Source of the DNA: Negativicutes bacterium
Lineage (GTDB): Bacteria > Bacillota > Negativicutes > Anaeromusales > Anaeromusaceae
Reading direction: 5' to 3'
DNA: 64,000 nt
NCBI GenBank assembly: GCA_009929485.1
Contig: SAAJ01000008.1
Span: 25,261 to 89,260 of the forward strand
The notes beneath the pieces are model-generated. The model was not told the origin of the DNA, ran no database searches, and saw only the letters and a list, made by a program, of their open reading frames with translations. Positions 49,086 through 56,516 of the stretch are shown here, piece by piece. The position numbers and the translations under genes were made by a program. Numbering within the stretch: position 1 is the first letter of the stretch; every line of letters begins with the position of its first letter.

Positions 49086-50171
49086 CTAGTCTCGTGGGCG
49101 GCAGAGTAACACCTGCTTTTGTTGGAGTATGGCTTCATCGGCTGTGCGTAAAAGCAGGCTTGGATTGGTTGTGCCGTTAGAGAAGGCCTGTCCTATAAGA
49201 ACCGATAAGGCCGGTTCCGGATGCAACTGGTTATACAGCTCGATTTGAGCCAATACCGCGCTGCGGTACGCTTCTAAGGCGGCGGCATCGCTTTCCGGCA
49301 GAATGGCGGCCAATTCGTCATCGCCGATGCGGCCCAGAATAAAGTGTTTGCCGCCGACTTGCTTGAGGACGTGCGCCAGCGCCAGCAAGAGATCATTGCC
49401 GGCTTGATAGCCGAAAGCATTGTTGATGCTGCGCAGACCGTGGATGTCAAAGACAATAAGGCTTGTGGGCAAGCCAGGGGCGGTAAGACGCAGCAATTCT
49501 TTCTCAAAACGGCTGCGGTTTAAGAGGCCTGTAACGGAATCATGGTCCGTCATGAACTGAATGTGCTCCAACGCTTGCTTGCGGCTGGTAATATCAATGA
49601 CTACCATCATGGCCACTCTTTTTTCCTCTACCAATCGGTCGATGGGAGAGGTTCGCACTTCAAAGCAACGGGTGCCGCCAAAGGGAAACTGCGGCGTATA
49701 TTCCGTCACCTGCGGTTCGCCGCTTTCGATGGTGTGGCGGATGACTTCCAACACCTCCTGCACTTCCCGAGGAGGGTAGAAATCGCCCAGGTTTCGCCCG
49801 ATAGCCTGCTCCGCCGTAAAAATGAATAGCTTGTCCTCCGGGCCGATGATGTCCATGTAGGTGCCGTCTTCGGCAATAATGAAGCACGGGTCCGGAAGCT
49901 TGCTGGCGTACAGCCGCAGCAGCTGTTCTTGTTCTTCCTTGGCTTCGGCCAAGAGCAACGCCTGCTTTTTGCTGCGTATTAGGTAAATGGCATAGCTAAG
50001 CAGCAGCGCACTGAATACAGTGGCTGCTATGTAATAGAGGGAACGACGCTCGGAGAAGGCTTCTTTGACCACTTGACTCTCTTGGTATGTAAAGAAGATG
50101 ACGCCGGCCCAAATGCCGGACAGAACGAAGACGGTAAAGAGGGTAATGGACTGCTGTTCTTTCTGTAACAA
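49086..50171 (-). CDS. PAS-GGDEF protein with degenerate GGDEF motif
   Basis: A 361-residue membrane protein: two N-terminal membrane segments (about 10-28 and 45-65), a PAS domain (about 90-210, with DPCFIIAEDGTYMDIIGPED) and a GGDEF-family domain (HDSVTGLLNRSRFEKELLRL is the normal opening). The signature is changed: GRIGDDELAAIL replaces GGDEF, and the metal/substrate stretch reads FDIHGLRSINNAFGYQAGND, where the second Asp and several contacts are altered. It is therefore probably inactive as a diguanylate cyclase and may bind nucleotide or c-di-GMP for regulation. The start is TTG with AAGGAG 10 bases upstream. It is divergent from the REC/HDOD/kinase cluster. Confidence 0.85.
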   Translation of the reverse strand: MLQKEQQSITLFTVFVLSGIWAGVIFFTYQESQVVKEAFSERRSLYYIAATVFSALLLSYAIYLIRSKKQALLLAEAKEEQEQLLRLYASKLPDPCFIIAEDGTYMDIIGPEDKLFIFTAEQAIGRNLGDFYPPREVQEVLEVIRHTIESGEPQVTEYTPQFPFGGTRCFEVRTSPIDRLVEEKRVAMMVVIDITSRKQALEHIQFMTDHDSVTGLLNRSRFEKELLRLTAPGLPTSLIVFDIHGLRSINNAFGYQAGNDLLLALAHVLKQVGGKHFILGRIGDDELAAILPESDAAALEAYRSAVLAQIELYNQLHPEPALSVLIGQAFSNGTTNPSLLLRTADEAILQQKQVLLCRPRD

Positions 50172-50419
50172 GTCGCAAGTCTCCTTTGCCTAGATCTATC
50201 CATATCTATCATAGCAAAAATAGAAGCCTCATAAAAGACTTTGGTGAAAATTTGCGGAATTCGAAGTCTTTGGAGAGACGTTGTGTTGAATGGCTAAAAA
50301 AGCGCAGGAAATTTGTAAAATTTGTGGAAATACTTTGATTAAAGTTGGTTGTTGTGGTGGAGTTGACTTTGTGGGCTCATAAAAGCCAAATGGCTTTGTA
50401 AATAAGGGAGGGCGTTCGT

Positions 50420-51403
50420 ATGTCGAAGCAAGAAAAGCTGAAAGTACTCTTTGTGGATGACGAAGCAAATGTACTTAGCGCGATTCGCCGGGCGGTGCAG
50501 GAAGAGGATTATGAGGCGCTTTTTGCTAAAAGCGGCAAAGAAGCCTTGGCGTTGTTGGAAACTGGCAATATTGCCGTGCTGGTTACGGATATGCGCATGC
50601 CGGAAATGGATGGCTTGCAGCTCTTGAAGCTGGCTAAGGAGCAATTTCCAGCTACGGTGCGCATGGTTTTGTCGGGGTACACGCAATTGAGCCAGGTTTT
50701 AGCGACGGTGAATCATGCCGATGTGTTTAGCTTTATTACCAAACCCTGGGATGATGATTTTTCGCGCTTTATTTACCGGGCCTTAGAATACTATCAACTG
50801 AAAAAAATGGAAGCAAACATGAAAGAGACCTTGGAGTCTCGTAATAACGCCTATAAAAAAGTGTTAGACCGTATGGAAGGCAAGATGAAAGAGCAGGAGC
50901 TTCGCTTAGGGCGTATTTTGGCGTTAAGCGTGCAAACGGAAAAAGCGCGTCAGGCTGGTGCGGGAGAAGCGGTGCTGCAGGCGGCGGCCCGTTGGATTCA
51001 GGCCTATAGCGCCGGCCTTACGCCGGAAGGCTTTGCCTTGCAAGAAGAAGCGGAACACCTCAAAGAGTGGTTGGTAGAGTATACAGGATCAGAAGAGAGG
51101 GTTCTGGAAAATTACGAAGCGGTGGGAAACGTACGGGGCTTGCGATTTTTGCCTGCCTTGCTGATCAAAACCTTTCTAAATGAGGCGCAGACTTTGTTGC
51201 AAGGGCAGGTGGCGCTGCGCCGGGAAGGCGAGAAAAAACTTGTTCTAGAAGTGCTGTTGATTACTCCATTGGCGAGTGAAAGCCAGCGGCAATTGGAAAA
51301 TTTCTTTAAAGAACATCTTCGCGATAGCGAGACTTGGTTTGAAGAAGCGGAGCTGGCGGATCGACGGGTACTGAAGATAGGGCAGCCATTTTCGCTGCTT
51401 TAA
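50420..51403 (+). CDS. Response regulator with REC domain and unknown C-terminal domain
   Basis: A 327-residue protein. The receiver domain (1-125) is of the RpfG-like type: VLFVDDEANVLSAIRRAV, phospho-acceptor Asp57 in LVTDMRMPEMDG, and FITKPWDDDFSRFI near the conserved Lys. A coiled coil (about 125-170) leads to a helical 150-residue region that I do not recognise; it has none of the HD-GYP motifs commonly fused to this receiver. AGGGAGGG precedes the ATG. It is the first of three collinear signalling genes (gaps of 37 and 13 bp), presumably one phosphorelay. Confidence 0.85.
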   Translation: MSKQEKLKVLFVDDEANVLSAIRRAVQEEDYEALFAKSGKEALALLETGNIAVLVTDMRMPEMDGLQLLKLAKEQFPATVRMVLSGYTQLSQVLATVNHADVFSFITKPWDDDFSRFIYRALEYYQLKKMEANMKETLESRNNAYKKVLDRMEGKMKEQELRLGRILALSVQTEKARQAGAGEAVLQAAARWIQAYSAGLTPEGFALQEEAEHLKEWLVEYTGSEERVLENYEAVGNVRGLRFLPALLIKTFLNEAQTLLQGQVALRREGEKKLVLEVLLITPLASESQRQLENFFKEHLRDSETWFEEAELADRRVLKIGQPFSLL

Positions 51404-51440
51404 GGCGCGGCCGCTGCGGCGGCGAAGGGAGGCGGACCGG

Positions 51441-52628
51441 TTGAAAGCATCCATTCTTTTTGTTGATGATGAAAAACCGATTTTGCGTTCGTTGCGGAGA
51501 CTGTTTCAAGATGCGGAATACGAATTGTTCTTTGTGGAGAACGGCGATGCAGCGTTGCGGTTTTTGCAGCTGCAGCGGGTGGACTTGGTAATCAGCGATA
51601 TGCGCATGCCGGGAATGGACGGGCATCAACTATTGCGGCGCGTAAAAGAGCTGTATCCGCAAACCATGCGTCTGATTCTCAGCGGCTTTGCGGAGAAAAA
51701 TCAGGTGTTTACGTCGCTGCTGGACGGTTCCGCGCAGATGTATCTGCTCAAACCGTGGAACAATGAAGAATTAGTAACCCTTGTGGACAAGGTGTTGCGG
51801 TTGCAGAACACCTTACGGGATAAAAAGCTGTTGACGCAAATTGAGTTTTTGGGACAATTGCCTACGTTGCCGGAAACCTATGAAAAGCTATGCCGCTTTA
51901 TCGAGGAAGAAGCGGACGTAAAAGAGATGGCGGTGCTGGTCGAGTCGGACCCGGTGATTGCCGGCAAAATACTGCAAGTAGCGAACGCCGCTTTTTACGG
52001 GGCGAAGATTGGCTCGGTGCAGCAGGCTATTTCCTACTTGGGCTTGAATGTTTTGCGGGATTTGGTCTTGGCAAGCGGTCTTTTTGCCGCGCCCTCTGTA
52101 GGGCTGGCGGAACGGAAGGTATTGGACTTGTTTTGGCGTCATTCCGTACAGGTGAACCGTTTTGTGCATCGCTTATACCAAGCCGTCTATAAAAAAAATA
52201 TTTTGGAAGAGTTTGCTTCTGTAGGGCTGTTGCATGACTTAGGGGTCGTCGCCTTGCTAAAAGGATTTGGCGAAACCTTTTTGCCGTGGCCTTGGTATAA
52301 AGAGCAGCTTTTAGCTGGAGGGTTAGGCGCCTTAATGACGGCGGAGCGGGAAAAATTCGGCGTTTCCCACAACGAGCTGGGCGGGTATTTGCTGCATTGG
52401 TGGCAGCTTCCGTATGCGTTGGTTGAAGCGGCGCTTTATCACCATGAGCCGTTGGCCGGGCATGTGGTGCATAAGGAACTGTTGTGCCTGGTTCATATTG
52501 CCAACAGCTTTTCCTGGGGGCAGTTACTGAAAAAAGAACTTTATTGCGTAGACGAATCGATTTGGCGTTTTGTCGGTCTCCAGCCGGAAACGGTGGCGAA
52601 ACTGCTGGCGGAACCAGAAACGAAATGA
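51441..52628 (+). CDS. REC-HDOD signalling protein
   Basis: A 395-residue protein. The receiver (1-115) has Asp53 in LVISDMRMPGMDG and LLKPWNNEELVTLV. Residues about 135-345 form an HDOD domain, an HD-related fold that usually lacks catalysis: LPTLPETYEKLCRFIEEEAD, DPVIAGKILQVANAAFYGAK and GLLHDLGVVALLKGF. HDOD proteins link two-component or c-di-GMP signals to motility and stress outputs. The start is TTG at 51441 with GGGAGGCGG upstream. It lies between a REC protein and a REC-GAF kinase. Confidence 0.9.
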   Translation: MKASILFVDDEKPILRSLRRLFQDAEYELFFVENGDAALRFLQLQRVDLVISDMRMPGMDGHQLLRRVKELYPQTMRLILSGFAEKNQVFTSLLDGSAQMYLLKPWNNEELVTLVDKVLRLQNTLRDKKLLTQIEFLGQLPTLPETYEKLCRFIEEEADVKEMAVLVESDPVIAGKILQVANAAFYGAKIGSVQQAISYLGLNVLRDLVLASGLFAAPSVGLAERKVLDLFWRHSVQVNRFVHRLYQAVYKKNILEEFASVGLLHDLGVVALLKGFGETFLPWPWYKEQLLAGGLGALMTAEREKFGVSHNELGGYLLHWWQLPYALVEAALYHHEPLAGHVVHKELLCLVHIANSFSWGQLLKKELYCVDESIWRFVGLQPETVAKLLAEPETK

Positions 52629-52641
52629 GGAGGTGAAGGCC

Positions 52642-54483
52642 ATGAACGAACAAAATCAACCATGGAATATTTTGGTGGTTGACGATGATCGTTTTTCCCG
52701 GGCCATCTTGATAAATGCTTTAGAGAAAGACGGCTATATTTGCCGGGAAGCAAAAGACGGCGTGGAAGCGCTAGAGATGTATCAAGCGCAGACGCCGGAT
52801 CTGATTCTGATGGATGTAGAGATGCCTCGCATGGGCGGCGTGGAAGCCTGCAAGCGTATCCGGGAGCTGGAAGACTCCTCTCATGTGATGATCTTATTTA
52901 TTACGGGCCATGATGAATCCAGCGATACCATCGAGCAGGCTTTTGCCGCCGGCGGTGACGATTATCTCCTTAAACCGGTCAATTTAGTCGTAATGCGCCA
53001 ACGCTTGGGTCGCATGCTGGAGCATTCCGCCTTGATGCGGCGCATTCTATTTCAAAATGACATGCTGCTGCAAATGCGCCAGATTAGCTTTGATTTTCTG
53101 CAGGAGCGCGATGTCCAGGCGACCTTGGGGCGTGTGCTGCAGCAATCGTTGCGGCTGACGGCATCGGCGCTAGGAGCGGTGTATTTATTGAATGAAAAAG
53201 AAAACTGCATGCATTTAGCGGTGCAGGAAGGGATTTCCTTGGAGCCGATTGCTGTCTGTATTGCCAAAGGGCGGCATATGGTGGGGCGCGCCTGGGAAAA
53301 AGCTGAACCTTTTTTTGTTAATGAATATTCGACCTGGGAAGATCGCTTGCAGGGATCTGCTTGGAGTGACTTGTGCCATATGGCGGCGCTGCCGCTGACG
53401 AGGGGCGGCATTGTCTTTGGCGTGATGGTGCTGGGGCGGCGGCGGGAACAAGGGGAGTTTACGGAGGCGCGCAAAAATGTTTTGGTCCAATTGGCTGATT
53501 TGTTGGCGCTGGTGGTAGATAACGCTCGCATCATGGAAGCATTGGAAGAAGAAGTAAAACGAAGAGAATGCGCCCAACGGGAAGTGGAGGAAACTAATGG
53601 GGAGCTTTCTTTGGCGCTGACCACGCTGCAACAGGCGCAGAGCAAATTGGTGCAGCAGGAGAAATTGGCCGGCGTAGGTCAACTGGCAGCCGGCGTGGCC
53701 CATGAGATAAACAATCCCCTGGGCTTTGTGAGCAGTAATTTTTCGATGCTGCAACGCTATGTAGAACGCTTGTGTGAGCTGATCGAGGCGTACAAAAATG
53801 CGCTGGAGCAGGCGGAAGTCGAAGAGGCGGTTCAAGAAATTGCTGCAGGCATACGGGAAAAGGAAAAAAGCGCCAAATTGGAGCTGATGTTAGAAGATTT
53901 GCCGGAACTTTTTGAAGAAACAAAGGACGGCATTGAACGTATCGGCAAAATTGTCAAAGCGTTGCGCGTGTTCTCGCGCGTGGATTCGTTGGAACAGTTC
54001 GGTGAGTATGATCTGAACAGCGGTTTGGATACGACCCTTATTGTGGCGCGTAACGAAATCAAATATGTCGCTAAGATTGAAAAAAAGCTGGCGCCGCTGC
54101 CGATGATTCAAGCGATTGGCAGTCAAATTAACCAAGTGTTGCTAAATTTCTTGGTTAATGCCGCTCAGGCGATACAGTCAGAAGGCAGAGAAGGGCAGGG
54201 AACCATCCGCATTCAGACGTCTCAAGAAGAGGGATGGGTGCGCTGCTCCATCTACAATGACGGCCCGCCTATTCCGGAAGACATTCGTCATCGTTTGTTT
54301 GAGCCTTTCTTTACGACGAAGCCGGTGGGCAAGGGCACCGGGCTGGGCTTAAGCATTTCTTATGAGATTATCGTGCAAAAGCATCATGGGGAAATCTTTT
54401 TTACCAGTGGCGAAGGCGGTACCGAGTTTGTTTTGCGTTTGCCGATCATGCAGTCCGACGATACTGTCGCGGCAATCTTCTAG
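52642..54483 (+). CDS. REC-GAF hybrid histidine kinase
   Basis: A 613-residue cytosolic kinase. Its N-terminal receiver (1-122, Asp58 in DLILMDVEMPRMGG) is followed by a GAF domain (about 145-295, ASALGAVYLLNEKENCMHL), a coiled coil (about 300-340), the dimerisation helix with His354 (LAAGVAHEINNPLGFVSSN) and an HATPase domain (QVLLNFLVNAAQAI, GKGTGLGLSISYEI). The order receiver-then-kinase suggests it receives phosphate from another kinase or is self-regulated. AGGAGGTGAAGG precedes the ATG; the frame is open upstream into the HDOD gene but that start is not needed. A terminator follows, closing the three-gene cluster. Confidence 0.93.
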   Translation: MNEQNQPWNILVVDDDRFSRAILINALEKDGYICREAKDGVEALEMYQAQTPDLILMDVEMPRMGGVEACKRIRELEDSSHVMILFITGHDESSDTIEQAFAAGGDDYLLKPVNLVVMRQRLGRMLEHSALMRRILFQNDMLLQMRQISFDFLQERDVQATLGRVLQQSLRLTASALGAVYLLNEKENCMHLAVQEGISLEPIAVCIAKGRHMVGRAWEKAEPFFVNEYSTWEDRLQGSAWSDLCHMAALPLTRGGIVFGVMVLGRRREQGEFTEARKNVLVQLADLLALVVDNARIMEALEEEVKRRECAQREVEETNGELSLALTTLQQAQSKLVQQEKLAGVGQLAAGVAHEINNPLGFVSSNFSMLQRYVERLCELIEAYKNALEQAEVEEAVQEIAAGIREKEKSAKLELMLEDLPELFEETKDGIERIGKIVKALRVFSRVDSLEQFGEYDLNSGLDTTLIVARNEIKYVAKIEKKLAPLPMIQAIGSQINQVLLNFLVNAAQAIQSEGREGQGTIRIQTSQEEGWVRCSIYNDGPPIPEDIRHRLFEPFFTTKPVGKGTGLGLSISYEIIVQKHHGEIFFTSGEGGTEFVLRLPIMQSDDTVAAIF

Positions 54484-54500
54484 GCATAAATTGTAAATAC

Positions 54501-54545
54501 AAAACGAGCAGTTAAGAAGCGGGAGCTTCTTGGCTGCTCGTTTTA
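54501..54545 (+). terminator. Terminator of the REC/HDOD/kinase cluster
   Basis: AAAACGAGCAG pairs with CTGCTCGTTTT, with an inner AGAAGC/GCTTCT stem, and a T-rich end. Confidence 0.88.
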
Positions 54546-54591
54546 TTTTGGCGCTGCCACGGCAAAAGATAGTCATGGGGATATATATAGG

Positions 54592-54621
54592 GTAGCGCTA
54601 CTATAGGAAGACCGGTCTTCC
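54592..54621 (+). promoter_or_regulatory. Two adjacent palindromes before the sigma factor gene
   Basis: GTAGCGCTAC (54592-54601) and GGAAGACCGGTCTTCC (54606-54621) are perfect palindromes 4 bp apart, just upstream of the ribosome site. They could be operators or a hairpin leader controlling the sigma gene. A run of ATATATATAG lies directly upstream. Confidence 0.6.
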
Positions 54622-54639
54622 GCCATGAGGTGGAAGAAA

Positions 54640-55188
54640 ATGCAAAGCATAGAAGAATTGGTACAAGAAGCTCAAGCAGGCAAGGAAGAAGCGTTCGGTG
54701 AATTGTGCCGCCGTTTTACGGGCTTGGTGCGTTCCCGGGCGGGACAAAGCTTTGTCTGCAGCATTCGCGAAGATATGGAGGGAGCAGCTTGGCTGGCTTT
54801 TGCCAAAGCCGTCCGGGAATACCGTTCAGGCAGCGGCCATTTTGAAGGCTATGCGGCGCAGTGCGTGACCTATGCCGTCTGGAACGCCTTTCAAAAAGAA
54901 TGTAAATGCTGGCAGCGGCAGGCGGGAAGCCTAGATGCCGAGGGCTTTCCCGAGGCGGCGGGGACGGAAAATGTAGAAGAAACGGTGGAGAAAAAGCTTC
55001 TGGAAGAAAAGCTGCGGCAAGCCGTGAAACGGTTATCCTCCAGGCAACGGCAAGTTGTGCAGGAACGGCTGAGAGGGAGGTCGGTGCAGGAAATTGCTAA
55101 GCAGATGGGGGTAAGCCATCAAGCGGTCTCGCGGCTTCTGGCCAGGGCGGCGGAAGCCATGCGCTGCGCCTGGGCGGTAAAAAAATAA
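54640..55188 (+). CDS. Small sigma-70 family factor
   Basis: A 182-residue sigma-like protein. Region 2 is recognisable (EDMEGAAWLAFAKAVREYRS then FEGYAAQCVTYAVWNAFQKE), and region 4 ends in a helix-turn-helix (LSSRQRQVVQERLRGRSVQE, QMGVSHQAVSRLLARAAEAM). It lacks regions 1 and 3 and resembles the Bacillus YvrI/phage-type small factors more than typical ECF factors. No anti-sigma gene is adjacent. It is followed by DUF1659, DUF2922 and YvrJ genes, an association also seen in other Firmicutes. The ATG at 54640 is preferred because GAGGTGG is at the right distance; 54625 is the alternative. Confidence 0.85.
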   Translation: MQSIEELVQEAQAGKEEAFGELCRRFTGLVRSRAGQSFVCSIREDMEGAAWLAFAKAVREYRSGSGHFEGYAAQCVTYAVWNAFQKECKCWQRQAGSLDAEGFPEAAGTENVEETVEKKLLEEKLRQAVKRLSSRQRQVVQERLRGRSVQEIAKQMGVSHQAVSRLLARAAEAMRCAWAVKK

Positions 55189-55249
55189 AAATGAAAGGTT
55201 GCCAAACGCTCGCCCGCGCAATATCTCTGAGTGAAAGGGGGTGAGTTTC

Positions 55250-55474
55250 ATGGCAGTAAGCAAAGCAGTAGAATCCAGCAAGATGGTGCTGCGCGTGCAA
55301 AGCGGTCTTGACGGCGCCGGCAAGGCGGTGTACAAGAATGTATCCTTGAGCGGCTTGAACCCGGCCGCCGCCGATGCGGACGTCTTCGACGCCGCAACCG
55401 CGCTGGGCGGACTCCAGCAGTACACCGTAGCCTCGGTGCTGCGCGTGGACCAGGGGCATCTGACCAACGCGTAA
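55250..55474 (+). CDS. DUF1659 family protein
   Basis: A 74-residue protein with the DUF1659 pattern: SKMVLRVQSGLDGAGKAVYK early on and NPAAADADVFDAATALGGLQ in the middle. Beta-strand rich start, helical middle and a strand-like end (YTVASVLRVDQGHL). Function unknown across the family. AAGGGGGTGAG precedes the ATG. It lies 61 bp after the sigma gene and 38 bp before DUF2922, so the three are probably cotranscribed. Confidence 0.9.
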   Translation: MAVSKAVESSKMVLRVQSGLDGAGKAVYKNVSLSGLNPAAADADVFDAATALGGLQQYTVASVLRVDQGHLTNA

Positions 55475-55512
55475 GACAGGCCTCTACTATGCAGCAAAGG
55501 AGGTAAAAAGCG

Positions 55513-55725
55513 ATGACGAAACGTTTGGAAATGATCTTCCGGGATGAAGCTGGTAAAGAAGCGACTCTTTCCTTGGCCAACCCCAAAGACGATCTGACCA
55601 AGGCTGGCGTAATGGCGGTCATGCAGACCGTTGCCACCAAGCACTTGTTCCAAAACAAGAACGGCGCTTTGGTAACGCCGGTGTCCTGCCAGGTTCATAC
55701 GCAGGATACGCAGGCTTTGGCCTAA
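55513..55725 (+). CDS. DUF2922 family protein
   Basis: A 70-residue protein that fits DUF2922: KRLEMIFRDEAGKEATLSLA, then NPKDDLTKAGVMAVMQTVAT and a final strand GALVTPVSCQVHTQDTQ. Its fold outline mirrors that of the DUF1659 protein (strands, helix, strands), so the pair may be paralogous or form a heteromer. Function unknown. AAAGGAGG precedes the ATG. A terminator follows. Confidence 0.92.
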   Translation: MTKRLEMIFRDEAGKEATLSLANPKDDLTKAGVMAVMQTVATKHLFQNKNGALVTPVSCQVHTQDTQALA

Positions 55726-55728
55726 TAA

Positions 55729-55768
55729 AGAACCGGGCGGCGGGGCAACCTGCTACCCGGTTTTTTAT
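55729..55768 (+). terminator. Terminator after DUF2922
   Basis: AACCGGG pairs with CCCGGTT across a GC-rich loop and is followed by TTTT. It separates the DUF2922 gene from the YvrJ gene. Confidence 0.75.
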
Positions 55769-55789
55769 GTGGAGAAAAGCCGGGGGAAT

Positions 55790-55845
55790 TGGATTTGAAC
55801 AGGAGTAAAAGGAGTAAAGGGAGGGTACGAATGAGGGGGACGGGG
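55790..55845 (+). repeat. GAACAGGAG-type repeat
   Basis: TTTGAACAGGAGTAAAAGGA followed by GTAAAGGGAGGGTACGAATG. It is the plus-oriented form, directly after the DUF2922 terminator. Confidence 0.75.
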
Positions 55846-55919
55846 TGCGGCTTTTAGCAGGTAACAGGCACAAAAATAGTAGATATGAGTCAAGGGTGCT
55901 GCTGATTTAATGAGTGCAC

Positions 55920-56027
55920 CGCCAGGGCGAGAGATTTTTTCACCTGGCAAGGAAGAGAGCCGCGGGAATAGCGGGGCTCTTTCAAGGTTTTCTGACGCAA
56001 CCAGGAGAAAAAAGAATTGTCCTGGCG
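55920..56027 (+). other. Structured repeat element, copy 2 of 3, in the YvrJ leader
   Basis: Outer stem CGCCAGGGC (55920-55928) with GTCCTGGCG (56019-56027), second stem CCTGG (55943-55947) with CCAGG (56001-56005), inner segment GGAATAGCGGGGCTCTTTC. It ends 48 bp before the YvrJ start codon, in the same direction. Confidence 0.7.
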
Positions 56028-56075
56028 TGTGATACGAATAAATCAGCAGTACCCTGAAAAAGGTGGTGATAGTAT

Positions 56076-56225
56076 ATGGAAGCGTTATTGGCGGCCATGT
56101 CGGCGTACGGTTTTCCGATGGTAGTCGCGGCCTATCTTTTGGTGCGTGTGGAAACGCGCCTGGACCGGCTCAGCGAATGCATTCAGGATTTGGCCCGGGC
56201 CATTGCCGCAAAAAATGGCGTGTAA
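56076..56225 (+). CDS. YvrJ family small protein
   Basis: A 49-residue protein with the YvrJ family pattern: an N-terminal hydrophobic stretch (AYGFPMVVAAYLLVRVETRL) and a short amphipathic tail (DRLSECIQDLARAI). It is likely a small single-pass membrane protein. AAAGGTGGTGAT precedes the ATG. In Bacillus subtilis yvrJ lies beside the sigma factor genes of the yvrI region, so its presence after sigma, DUF1659 and DUF2922 matches that context. Function unknown. Confidence 0.85.
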   Translation: MEALLAAMSAYGFPMVVAAYLLVRVETRLDRLSECIQDLARAIAAKNGV

Positions 56226-56254
56226 AAAGCCGTAACGCCCAGTCGGTCCTCTGC

Positions 56255-56445
56255 TTCTCTTGCTCAAAGTCTTAGTCCCCATGGGGAAGTTGCTGTGCTG
56301 CGCTCGCAATGACAATAACTTCAAGCCTTACCTAAACTATTATTCTCACTGTTTCCTCTGGCCTTTCCTCTGCTACTCTGCTTACTCTGTGTTACGTCCT
56401 TTCTCTCGGTCACGGTTACTCTGTGTTTCATCCTGTCGATAAAGG
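56255..56445. repeat. Repeat-derived stretch before the DUF445 pair
   Basis: Contains a piece GTGCTGCGCTCGCAATGAC resembling the core of the 29.9 kb composite repeat, followed by CT-rich units (CTACTCTGCTTACTCTGTGT, GGTTACTCTGTGTTTC) that are the reverse complement of ACACAGAGTAACAGAG at 48.6 and 59.1 kb. No gene seen. Confidence 0.6.
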
Positions 56446-56516
56446 AATCTGAGGCCAAAAAGGCGAAATACTTTCAGCGCATACAATGCGGCATTATTTT
56501 CTCTGCGAGGTGACTT

